Assembly (NCBI GenBank): GCA_026993275.1
Contig: JALWUB010000519.1
Location: 1-9,878, forward strand
Length of the DNA: 9,878 nucleotides
From: Robiginitomaculum sp.
GTDB lineage: Bacteria; Pseudomonadota; Alphaproteobacteria; Caulobacterales; Maricaulaceae
Reading direction: 5' to 3'
Shown here: positions 1 through 5,827 of the stretch, one piece after another
Layout of the letters: every line of letters begins with the position of its first letter
Position numbering within the stretch: position 1 is the stretch's first letter
Notes under the pieces: generated by a model
Databases searched by the model: none
Told to the model about the DNA's origin: nothing
Seen by the model: only the letters and a program-made list of their open reading frames with translations
Position numbers and translations under genes: made by a program

Positions 1-489
1 GGCATAGGCTTGCGCCCGGGCCTTGGCATGGCCGCTGGCGTCCTGGTGCACCGCTGTCAGGCAGGGCACGCCGCGCCCGCGCTCGTATTCGCGCCGCACC
101 AGATCGCCCGGTCCCTTGGGGGCCACCAGGATCACGTCAATCTCGCCAGGCGGCACCACCCGCCCATAATGGATGGTAAAGCCATGGGCAAAGAGCAGCG
201 CGTCACCGGCTTCAAGGCCGGGGGCAATGGCGTCGCGAAAAATCTCTTCATGGGTCAGGTCCGGGGTCAGCAGGGCAATCAGACTGGCTTCTGCCGCGGC
301 TTCGGCAGGGCTGGCGGTGCGCAGGCGATCGGCCTTGGCGCGGGCCTCGCCCTTGCCGCCGGGACGCACCCCGGCAATGACATCAAAGCCGCTGTCGCGC
401 AGATTCAGCGCATGGGCGCGGCCCTGGCTGCCATAGCCGATGATGGCGATGCTGCGTTCTCGCGCCGAAGCGCCGTTCTGGTTACTCAT
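1..489 (-). CDS. ilvC: Ketol-acid reductoisomerase, N-terminal part (cut by window edge)
   Basis: The enzyme isomerises and reduces acetolactate or acetohydroxybutyrate to the dihydroxy acid, the second step of valine/isoleucine synthesis, using NAD(P)H and Mg2+ in the cytoplasm. The first 163 residues are visible. They show the Rossmann motif [18 protein letters not shown] (from about residue 17), the segment [12 protein letters not shown] with its conserved His, and [22 protein letters not shown] followed by AVHQDASG. The C-terminal knotted domain with the metal ligands lies outside the window. The start ATG overlaps the ilvD stop as ATGA, which implies translational coupling. The N-terminus lacks the YYDxDxDL lead-in of many class I enzymes. 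From memory it resembles the Xanthomonas-type protein more than the usual alphaproteobacterial one. The cofactor loop [11 protein letters not shown] (residues 42-52) has no Ser/Thr and carries Glu48, so NADPH preference is not assured. The family call is very secure. Confidence 0.96.
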   Translation of the reverse strand, partial: MSNQNGASARERSIAIIGYGSQGRAHALNLRDSGFDVIAGVRPGGKGEARAKADRLRTASPAEAAAEASLIALLTPDLTHEEIFRDAIAPGLEAGDALLFAHGFTIHYGRVVPPGEIDVILVAPKGPGDLVRREYERGRGVPCLTAVHQDASGHAKARAQAYA

Positions 490-2171
490 GACGGGTTCTC
501 CTGACTGGAAACAAGGGTGACGGCCCCGGTCGAGGCCGAAGAAACAAGGGCGGCATATTTGTCGAAGGCGCCGCCTGCGCGGCTGCGCCGGGGCGGTGTC
601 CAGCGGGCGCGGCGCGCCGCCAGATCGGCGTCGGTATCAATGCGCCGGGCGGCCACGTCGATGCGGATGCGGTCACCATTGCGCACCAGCGCGATGGGGC
701 CGTTTGCCGCCGCTTCCGGAGCCATGTGACCAATGACAAAGCCTTTGCTGGCCCCGGAAAAGCGCCCGTCGGTCATCAGCGCCACCTCGTCGGCAATGCC
801 CTGGCCGACCAGCGCCGCCGTCACCGCCAGCATTTCGCGCATGCCGGGGCCGCCCTTGGGCCCCTCATTGCGGATGATGACCACATCGCCGGGCACAATG
901 CCGCCCGCCTGCACGGTGTTGAAGCAATCCTCCTCGCTCTCGAACACCCTGGCCGGGCCTTCAAAGACTTGGCGCGCCGGGCCGGAAAGCTTCAGCACCG
1001 CGCCGTCCGGGGCCAGATCGCCATAGAGAATGCGATAGCCGCCGGTTGCCTTGATCGGGGCGTCAACGGTCTTGACGACCTGCTGGCCTTGGGTTTCGTG
1101 CGCCTTGTCCAGTTCTGCAAAGAGGCTGTTGCCGCTGACTGTCGGCGTATCGCGCAACAGGCCGGCTTCGCGCAGGCGCGCCGCCAGCAGTGCGGTGCCG
1201 CCCGCCTGAAACAGGTCATGGGCGAGATACTGGCCGCTGGGTTTCAGGTCGGCGATCACCGGGGCGCTTTGCGCCGCCTCGTGAAAATCCTCCAGGGTGA
1301 AATCCACCCCGGCTTCGCTGGCAATGGCCAGCAGGTGCAAGATGGCATTGGTGGAGCCGCCGGACGCCGAAGCGGCAATGGCGGCATTGCGCAAGGAGGC
1401 CGGGGTGATGAAGCGCCGCGCGCCGGTGTCGCTTTTGGCCAGGTCCACGATGCGCTGCCCGCAGGCTTTCGCGGCAGCGGCCTTGTCCTTGTGCACCGCC
1501 GGAATGTCGTTGACGCCCATGGGCGACAGACCCAGCATGGTCATGGCCATGGCCATGGTGTTGGCGGTGAACTGGCCGCCGCAGGCCCCGGCACCAGGAC
1601 AGGCCGCGCCTTCGATCTCGGCCATTTCGTCTTCGCTCATGGCGCCGCTGGCGACCGCGCCCACGGCCTCGAACACGTCTTGCACCGACAACGCCTTGCC
1701 GTTCAGTTCGCCCGGCATGATCGAGCCGCCATAAAGGATGAGTCCCGGCACATCCATGCGCGCCAGCGCCATCGCCGCCGCCGGGATGGTCTTGTCGCAG
1801 CCAACCAGAATGATGGCCCCGTCCAGCGAATGGCCCCGCACCGCCAGCTCGATGGAATCGGCAATGACCTCGCGCGAGATCAGCGAGGCACGCATGCCGG
1901 GCGCGCCCATGGTGACGCCATCGGAAACCACGATGGTGTTGAAATCCACCGGCCTCGCCCCGGCCGCCTTGATGCCTTCGCGCACCGGTCCGGCCAGCGT
2001 GTCCAGATGCATGTTGCACGGGGTGACGGTGGACCAGGTGTTGACCACGCCGATGATCGGCGCGGCAAAGTCCTTGTCCTCAAAGCCGGTGGCGCGCAGC
2101 ATCGCCCGGGCCGGGGCATGGGCCGGACCCTTGACGATGGCATCGCTGCGTTTGGACTTTGGCTTGGTCAT
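486..2171 (-). CDS. ilvD: Dihydroxy-acid dehydratase
   Basis: IlvD dehydrates 2,3-dihydroxy-isovalerate or 2,3-dihydroxy-3-methylvalerate to the 2-keto acid, the step after IlvC. The 561-residue protein has the three conserved cysteines expected to ligate the Fe-S cluster: Cys52 in TPCNMHL, Cys125 in GCDKT and Cys197 in GACGGQ. It also has the late motif [16 protein letters not shown] with the proposed catalytic Ser. The length fits the shorter IlvD branch (about 560-575 residues), which known members suggest carries [2Fe-2S]; that is inference here. The chosen start (MTKPKSKR...) has AGGA nine bases upstream. In-frame TTG at 2198 and ATG at 2195 lie against the T-tract of the attenuator terminator and are less likely. 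The gene is first in an ilvD-ilvC operon and ends in the ATGA overlap with ilvC. It follows a leader peptide and an intrinsic terminator, so its expression is probably set by attenuation. Confidence 0.97.
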   Translation of the reverse strand: MTKPKSKRSDAIVKGPAHAPARAMLRATGFEDKDFAAPIIGVVNTWSTVTPCNMHLDTLAGPVREGIKAAGARPVDFNTIVVSDGVTMGAPGMRASLISREVIADSIELAVRGHSLDGAIILVGCDKTIPAAAMALARMDVPGLILYGGSIMPGELNGKALSVQDVFEAVGAVASGAMSEDEMAEIEGAACPGAGACGGQFTANTMAMAMTMLGLSPMGVNDIPAVHKDKAAAAKACGQRIVDLAKSDTGARRFITPASLRNAAIAASASGGSTNAILHLLAIASEAGVDFTLEDFHEAAQSAPVIADLKPSGQYLAHDLFQAGGTALLAARLREAGLLRDTPTVSGNSLFAELDKAHETQGQQVVKTVDAPIKATGGYRILYGDLAPDGAVLKLSGPARQVFEGPARVFESEEDCFNTVQAGGIVPGDVVIIRNEGPKGGPGMREMLAVTAALVGQGIADEVALMTDGRFSGASKGFVIGHMAPEAAANGPIALVRNGDRIRIDVAARRIDTDADLAARRARWTPPRRSRAGGAFDKYAALVSSASTGAVTLVSSQENPS

Positions 2172-2180
2172 GGTTCGGTT

Positions 2181-2184
2181 TCCT
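2181..2184 (-). promoter_or_regulatory. Ribosome binding site of ilvD
   Basis: On the minus strand AGGA (within CAGGAAACC) lies 9 bases before the ATG at 2171. It supports that start over the TTG/ATG pair at 2198/2195. It sits downstream of the attenuator terminator, so it is present only in read-through transcripts. Confidence 0.7.
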
Positions 2185-2196
2185 GATGCGCACATC

Positions 2197-2228
2197 AAAA
2201 AACCCCGCTTCTCGTCGGAAAAGCGGGG
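2197..2228 (-). terminator. Intrinsic terminator (attenuator) upstream of ilvD
   Basis: Read on the minus strand, CCCCGCTT (2228-2221) pairs perfectly with AAGCGGGG (2210-2203) across a 10-base loop. Six T residues follow directly (2202-2197). This is a standard rho-independent terminator. It lies between a Leu/Ile/Val-rich leader ORF and the ilvD start, 25 bp from that start, rather than after a gene. It therefore reads as a regulatory attenuator. Its 5' arm can alternatively pair with AGCGGGG at 2280-2274. Confidence 0.88.
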
Positions 2229-2327
2229 GGCTGGCTGCGCGCGTTTTGATAAACGGCTAGGCTGGGCTCCCCGCCCCGCTAAGGAGGGTAATAATCAGTA
2301 CGGCAAGAAGGGCGAGAGCGAGGGCGG
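2222..2327 (-). promoter_or_regulatory. ilv attenuator: competing protector and antiterminator RNA pairings
   Basis: Three pairings can be drawn on the minus-strand transcript. Segment 1 (2327-2317, CCGCCCTCGCT) pairs with segment 2 (2280-2271, AGCGGGGCGG) as ten base pairs with one bulged T. The 36-base loop between them is exactly the twelve codons [12 protein letters not shown]. Segment 2 (AGCGGGG, 2280-2274) can instead pair perfectly over 7 bp with segment 3 (CCCCGCT, 2228-2222). That is the 5' arm of the terminator, so 2:3 and 3:4 exclude each other. A ribosome stalled on the Leu/Ile/Val codons would mask segment 1 and free segment 2 to form the antiterminator. A ribosome running to the stop codon at 2257 would favour the terminator. 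The pairings are seen in the sequence; the mechanism is inferred from known amino-acid operon attenuators. Confidence 0.75.
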
Positions 2328-2406
2328 CGTCCCGGCGCGCGGACAGGCCGGCAGAGACGGCCAGGGCCGTGCTGCGGGCTTTGAAACTGTGCCGGTTCTG
2401 GCTCAC
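2257..2406 (-). CDS. ilv operon leader peptide (49 aa)
   Basis: This short ORF starts with GTG (2406-2404) and ends with TAG (2259-2257). GGAG lies 8 bases before the GTG, a good ribosome binding site, and no ATG occurs in frame. The first half is ordinary and polar ([12 protein letters not shown]...). Residues 29-42 read [14 protein letters not shown]: seven Leu, two Ile and one Val in fourteen codons. The tail is SGAGSPA. Several control codons (CTT, ATT, GTA) contrast with the GC-ending codons of the neighbouring genes. The peptide resembles the E. coli ilvGMEDA leader in having a branched-chain run followed by a short Gly/Ala/Pro tail, though at 49 residues it is longer. It precedes an intrinsic terminator and ilvD, as a stalling sensor should. 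The main alternative is a small single-helix membrane peptide; the overlapping RNA pairings argue against that. Confidence 0.78.
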   Translation of the reverse strand: MSQNRHSFKARSTALAVSAGLSARRDAALALALLAVLIITLLSGAGSPA

Positions 2407-2465
2407 CAGAAGCTCTCCATCATGCGTGTGCCGGTGCGCATCGGCACAGGCGTCATGCGCTTCAT
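2403..2465 (-). CDS. Possible small upstream ORF overlapping the leader peptide start
   Basis: A 20-codon ATG ORF (MKRMTPVPM...ESFW) begins about 20 bases after the predicted transcription start. It ends with TGA at 2405-2403, overlapping the GTG start of the leader peptide as GTGA. GAGG lies 4 bases before the ATG, which is close for a ribosome binding site. Its 3' half contains the GGAG used by the leader peptide. If translated it could feed ribosomes into the leader ORF by coupling. The composition gives no hint of function, and an ORF this short may be accidental. Confidence 0.25.
   Translation of the reverse strand: MKRMTPVPMRTGTRMMESFW
2427..2448 (-). other. Leader RNA hairpin ahead of the leader peptide
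   Basis: TGTGCCG (minus strand 2448-2442) pairs with CGGCACA (2433-2427) around an 8-base loop. The stem can be extended imperfectly to about 2421-2456 with small bulges. It lies in the 5' leader of the ilv transcript, inside the possible small upstream ORF and just upstream of the GGAG of the leader peptide. It could influence initiation there. There is no T-tract, so it is not a terminator. Confidence 0.45.
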
Positions 2466-2491
2466 AGCGCCTCGATTCGGTTACGCAAGCA

Positions 2492-2521
2492 TTAATATCC
2501 CAAAAATGTGCTGAATGTCAG
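2492..2521 (-). promoter_or_regulatory. Candidate promoter of the ilv leader-ilvD-ilvC transcript
   Basis: On the minus strand CTGACA (2521-2516; 5 of 6 matches to the -35 consensus) is separated by 18 bp from TATTAA (2497-2492; 4 of 6 matches to the -10 consensus). The surrounding stretch is the most AT-rich in the intergenic region. Transcription would start near 2485, about 80 bases before the leader peptide GTG and about 290 bases before the attenuator T-tract. This is the only good sigma70-like pair I see upstream of the leader peptide. Confidence 0.5.
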
Positions 2522-2541
2522 TGCGGCGTGCATAAATGTCA
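2514..2541 (-). repeat. Direct repeat at the ilv promoter, possible operator
   Basis: TGACATT occurs twice on the minus strand, at 2541-2535 and 2520-2514, exactly 21 bp apart (two helical turns). Each copy is followed two or three bases later by GCAC. The proximal copy overlaps the candidate -35 box. Same-face direct repeats at a -35 element are a common layout for activator or repressor sites. No specific regulator is recognised. Confidence 0.35.
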
Positions 2542-2651
2542 CAATGGCGAGGGTTTGTTGGAAAATTATTTCACATGGTCAGGACAACAGAGCGCCCTTG
2601 CATGGTCTTGAGGGACAAGCATCATCGCCGCCATCCCAGCCTGATATTCCG

Positions 2652-2743
2652 GCGTCATTGCGGCGCAGGCCGCAATCCATCTTGCGGCATCAAAATGGAC
2701 CCCGGCCAGCCTGCCCTTGCGAAAGCGAGGGCCGGGGAGACGC
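2652..2743. repeat. Palindromic intergenic repeat element
   Basis: This 92-bp block is built of nested inverted repeats and bounded by GCGTC (2652-2656) and its complement GACGC (2739-2743). Inside are TTGCGG/CCGCAA (2658-2663 with 2670-2675), TCCAT/ATGGA (2676-2680 with 2695-2699) and an 8-bp perfect stem CCCCGGCC/GGCCGGGG (2700-2707 with 2730-2737). It resembles the GTCATTgCggcgcaggCcGcAATCCA-type dispersed repeats seen in many proteobacterial intergenic regions; that resemblance is from memory. It lies 37 bp beyond the glpK stop and may double as structure at the end of the glpK transcript. No long T-tract follows a stem on either strand. Confidence 0.6.
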
Positions 2744-2780
2744 GTGTTCGTCGCAGCTTTTTACCGCATGAGTTGAAGCA

Positions 2781-4268
2781 TCAGCGTGTTCTGACTCGCG
2801 CCAGAGCGCTGCGCCAGCCATCCAGCAGGGCCGTGCGGACGGCCTCATCCATGTCCGGCGCAAAATGCGCTTCCCGTTTCCAGATCCTGGCAATATCGCC
2901 AAGGCCATCATACAGCCTGGCGCCAATGCCGGCGAGGGCCGCGGCGCCAAAGGCCGTGGTCTCGGTTATCGCCGGGCGCTCTACCGGCATGTTGATGATC
3001 CCGGCCAGGAAGTGCATCAGCCAGTCATTGCAGCTCATGCCGCCATCGACCTTCATGGTGGCCAGGTCAACGCCATCGGCGGCCATGGCGCCAAGCAGAT
3101 CGGCGCAGGAATAGGCCACCGATTCGAGCCCGGCACGCACGATCTGGGCGCTGGTGCTGCCCCGGGTCAGGCCCAGAATGGCGCCGCGCGCATCCGCATC
3201 CCACCACGGCGCGCCCAGACCGGCAAAGGCGGGCACCAGATAGACGCCGCCGGTATCGTCCACCGAGCGGGCCAGGGCCTCGCTCTCGCGCGCATCGCCG
3301 ATCAGGCCCAGGCCATCGCGCAGCCACTGGATGGTGGAGCCGGCCGAGAGAATGGAGCCTTCCAGCGCATAGGCGTGCACGCCTTCAAGCTGCCAGGCGA
3401 TGGTGCTCAACAGCCGGTGTTTGGAGCGCACCGCCTTCTGCCCGGTATTGGCCAGCAGGAACGCCCCGGTGCCAAAGGTGCACTTGCTGGCGCCGGGCGC
3501 ATAGGCGGCCTGGCCAATCGCCGCGGCCTGCTGGTCCCCCGCCATGCCGGTGACGGGCAGGCCCGCGCCTGGCAGGCCCGGCGCGATATGGCCAAACAGG
3601 CCGGCATTGGCGCACACTGCGGGCAGAAGCGCGGCGGGAACATTGAACAGCGCCAGCAGGTCTTCATCCCACTGGCCGGTATGGATGTTGAACAGGGCGG
3701 TGCGCGAGGCATTGGTGGCATCGCTCAAATGCACCGTGCCGCCGCTCAGCCGCCACAACAGAAAGCTTTCCACCGTGCCAAAGGCCAGTTCGCCCTCTTC
3801 GGCGCGGCCGCGCGCGCCGGGGACATGGTCGAGGATCCACGCAATCTTGGTGGCGGAAAAATAGGGGTCCAGCACCAGGCCCGTGCGCGCCTGGACCATG
3901 GCCTCATGCCCGGCCTCTACCAGCCTGGCACAGTCGTTTGCGGTGCGCCGGTCCTGCCAGACAATGGCATTGTGTATGGGCTGGCCGGTGGCCCGGTCCC
4001 AGAGAATCGTGGTTTCACGCTGATTGGTGATCCCGGCGCACAGCACCTGCCAGCCCTCGGCGCGGGCCAGGGTCAGCGCTTCGTCCATGACCGCCCGGGT
4101 GCTCTGCCATATCTCTTCCGGATCGTGCTCGACCCAGCCCGGCCGGGGGTAGATTTGCGCAAATTCACGCTGCGCCAGCGCCACAACCTTGCCGTCCAGG
4201 CTGAACACAATCGCCCGGCTGGATGTGGTGCCCTGGTCAATGGCAAGAATGGCTGCTCCGGCGTCCAT
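2781..4268 (-). CDS. glpK: Glycerol kinase
   Basis: GlpK phosphorylates cytoplasmic glycerol with ATP to sn-glycerol-3-phosphate, trapping it for catabolism. The 495-residue protein matches the usual length of the FGGY family enzyme. Visible motifs are the N-terminal phosphate-binding AIDQGTTSSRAIVF (residues 9-22), GWVEHDP, NQRETT with Arg84/Glu85, Trp104 in IVWQDRRT, Tyr136 in DPYFSATK, and Asp245 in GMAGDQQAA. These are the positions that bind glycerol in the E. coli enzyme. The C-terminal ATPase domain has FGTGAFLL and DGGMSCNDWLMHFLA. The ATG at 4268 places MDAGAAILAIDQGTT like other GlpK proteins. A longer in-frame reading from TTG at 4331 adds an unconserved tail towards glpD and is rejected. 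It is divergent from glpD across 74 bp. No glpF or glpR is visible here. No clear intrinsic terminator follows it before the ilv leader, which is on the same strand. Confidence 0.97.
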   Translation of the reverse strand: MDAGAAILAIDQGTTSSRAIVFSLDGKVVALAQREFAQIYPRPGWVEHDPEEIWQSTRAVMDEALTLARAEGWQVLCAGITNQRETTILWDRATGQPIHNAIVWQDRRTANDCARLVEAGHEAMVQARTGLVLDPYFSATKIAWILDHVPGARGRAEEGELAFGTVESFLLWRLSGGTVHLSDATNASRTALFNIHTGQWDEDLLALFNVPAALLPAVCANAGLFGHIAPGLPGAGLPVTGMAGDQQAAAIGQAAYAPGASKCTFGTGAFLLANTGQKAVRSKHRLLSTIAWQLEGVHAYALEGSILSAGSTIQWLRDGLGLIGDARESEALARSVDDTGGVYLVPAFAGLGAPWWDADARGAILGLTRGSTSAQIVRAGLESVAYSCADLLGAMAADGVDLATMKVDGGMSCNDWLMHFLAGIINMPVERPAITETTAFGAAALAGIGARLYDGLGDIARIWKREAHFAPDMDEAVRTALLDGWRSALARVRTR

Positions 4269-4342
4269 GCTGCATCCCGTTTTGCTCACCCTAACAAAAG
4301 AAAGGCTGACAGGGCGAGAAAAATCGGTCAAGGATCTGGGTC
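4269..4342. promoter_or_regulatory. Divergent glpK-glpD promoter region
   Basis: This 74-bp gap separates the starts of glpK (minus) and glpD (plus) and must carry both promoters unless they lie in coding sequence. AGGA at 4331-4334 is the glpD ribosome binding site, 8 bases from its ATG. For glpK, TTGACC on the minus strand (4332-4327) resembles a -35 box, but no convincing -10 lies at the right distance. I see no clear GlpR-type inverted repeat. Co-regulation of the pair is inferred from the arrangement. Confidence 0.4.
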
Positions 4343-5827
4343 ATGAGCGACACAGTTGACCTTCTGGTGATTGGCGGCGGCATCAATGGCGCCGGCATTG
4401 CGCGCGATGCCGCCGGGCGCGGCCTGTCCGTGGTGCTGTGCGAAAAGGGCGACCTGGCCGGCGCCACCTCATCGGCCAGCACCAAGATGATCCATGGCGG
4501 CCTGCGCTATCTCGAACACTTCGAGTTTTCGCTGGTGCGCGAGGCCCTGGCGGAGCGCGAGCGCCTGTTGCACATCGCGCCGCACCTGGTGCGCCCGCTG
4601 CGACTGATCCTGCCGCATGATCCGCACATGCGCCCGGCCTGGATGATCAGAACTGGCCTTTGGCTCTATGACCATCTCGGCGGCGGCTCGTCCCTGCCGC
4701 GCTCCGGCGCCGTGCGCCTGGAAGACTGCCTTGAGGCCAGGGCGCTCAAACACCCAAAGGGGCGCGCCTTTGCCTATTCCGATGGCTGGAGCGACGATGC
4801 GCGCCTGGTGGTGATGAATGCCGTGGATGCCATGGCGCGCGGCGCCGCCATTCATCCCCGCACCCGGGTCACCGCCTGCATCCGCAAGGCCGGGGTCTGG
4901 CTGGTGCGCGCAAAAACCAGAACCGGAAAAGACGTGCGCTTTCATGCCCGCGCCCTCGTCAATGCCGCCGGGCCCTGGGTGCAAGAGGTGGACGAGGACA
5001 CCGGCGCGCATGCGGTGCACCACATGCGCCTGGTCAAGGGCAGCCATATCGTGCTGCCGCGGCTGTTCGAGGGCGAACGCGGCTTCTTGCTGCAAAACAC
5101 CGACCGGCGGGTGCTGTTTGCCCTGCCTTGGCTGGGCGCCTTTACCCTGTTTGGCACCACCGACACGCCGTTTCACGGCGACCCGTGCGAGGCCAGCCTG
5201 GATGATCACGAACGCAGCTATCTGCTGGATGCCGTCAACCGCTTTTTCGCCAGGCCGGTGACCGCGCAAGACATTGTCTGGAGCTATTCAGGCGTGCGGG
5301 CGCTCTTTGGCGATGAAAACGTGGACGCCTCGAAACTGTCGCGCGAATACCATCTCAGCCTCTCGGACCCGGGCCATGGCGCGCCGGTGCTGACAGTGCT
5401 GGGCGGCAAGATCACCACGTTTCGGGCGCTGGGGGAAAAGGCCGTGGACATGCTGGCGCCGCGCCTGGGCAATACGGCGCCGCCCTGGACCGGCACCGCG
5501 CCCCTGCCGGGCGGCGATCTGCCCGATGGCTCGCTGGACGCCTGGCGCGAGGAAGCGGCCCGGCGCTGGCCGTTTTTGCCTGTCGCCCTGGCGCGCCGCC
5601 TGACCCGGCTTTATGGCACGCGCATGGAGCTGGTTCTGGGCAAGGCCCGCTCCCTCAAGGATCTGGGCACGCATCATGGCGCCGGTCTTTATGACTGTGA
5701 ACTGGACTATCTGAAAGCGCATGAATGGGCGATGCGCGCCGATGACGTGTTGTGGCGGCGCACCAAGCTGGGCCTGTTCATGAGCGCGGACGAACGGGCG
5801 GCCCTGCACGATCTTCTGGACCGTTAA
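4343..5827 (+). CDS. glpD: Aerobic glycerol-3-phosphate dehydrogenase
   Basis: GlpD is the FAD-dependent, membrane-associated enzyme that oxidises glycerol-3-phosphate to dihydroxyacetone phosphate and passes electrons to quinone. The 494-residue length is close to E. coli GlpD (501). The N-terminus has the dinucleotide-binding motif VIGGGINGAGIARDAAGRG (residues 9-27). It continues into SSASTKMIHGGLRYLE, with Arg55 matching the substrate-contacting arginine. Further on are Arg319 in YSGVRALF and Lys356 in LGGKITTFR, at positions matching R317 and K354 of E. coli. The C-terminal region (about 385-494) is the helical DAO_C domain. AGGA lies 8 bases before the ATG. It forms a functional pair with divergent glpK. 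Its stop interlocks with that of the convergent lytic transglycosylase gene, leaving no space for a terminator between them. Confidence 0.97.
   Translation: MSDTVDLLVIGGGINGAGIARDAAGRGLSVVLCEKGDLAGATSSASTKMIHGGLRYLEHFEFSLVREALAERERLLHIAPHLVRPLRLILPHDPHMRPAWMIRTGLWLYDHLGGGSSLPRSGAVRLEDCLEARALKHPKGRAFAYSDGWSDDARLVVMNAVDAMARGAAIHPRTRVTACIRKAGVWLVRAKTRTGKDVRFHARALVNAAGPWVQEVDEDTGAHAVHHMRLVKGSHIVLPRLFEGERGFLLQNTDRRVLFALPWLGAFTLFGTTDTPFHGDPCEASLDDHERSYLLDAVNRFFARPVTAQDIVWSYSGVRALFGDENVDASKLSREYHLSLSDPGHGAPVLTVLGGKITTFRALGEKAVDMLAPRLGNTAPPWTGTAPLPGGDLPDGSLDAWREEAARRWPFLPVALARRLTRLYGTRMELVLGKARSLKDLGTHHGAGLYDCELDYLKAHEWAMRADDVLWRRTKLGLFMSADERAALHDLLDR

Noticed and set aside
1536..1560. Short catggc repeat inside ilvD
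   Set aside because: It encodes the Met-Ala alternation after GGQFTANTM, a conserved helix of IlvD, and is only a by-product of codon choice.
726..2186. Long open frame (486 codons, plus strand) antisense to ilvD
   Set aside because: It mirrors ilvD, whose cysteine motifs and length are fully conserved. Such long antisense frames are expected in GC-rich coding DNA, and the translation shows low-complexity Gly/His/Arg-rich sequence with no domain.
2257..2406. Leader ORF as a small membrane protein rather than an attenuator peptide
   Set aside because: The hydrophobic run could form one helix. However, the codons sit exactly in the loop of a protector hairpin, followed by antiterminator and terminator pairings before ilvD, which the attenuator explains better.
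1738..2514. Plus-strand open frame running from ilvD across the ilv leader region
   Set aside because: It is a GC-driven frame with biased composition and no domain, and it crosses the ilv terminator and promoter signals read on the other strand.
2865..4346. Long open frame (493 codons, plus strand) antisense to glpK
   Set aside because: It is a shadow of the intact glpK gene, has no recognisable motif and would run through the divergent promoter region into glpD.
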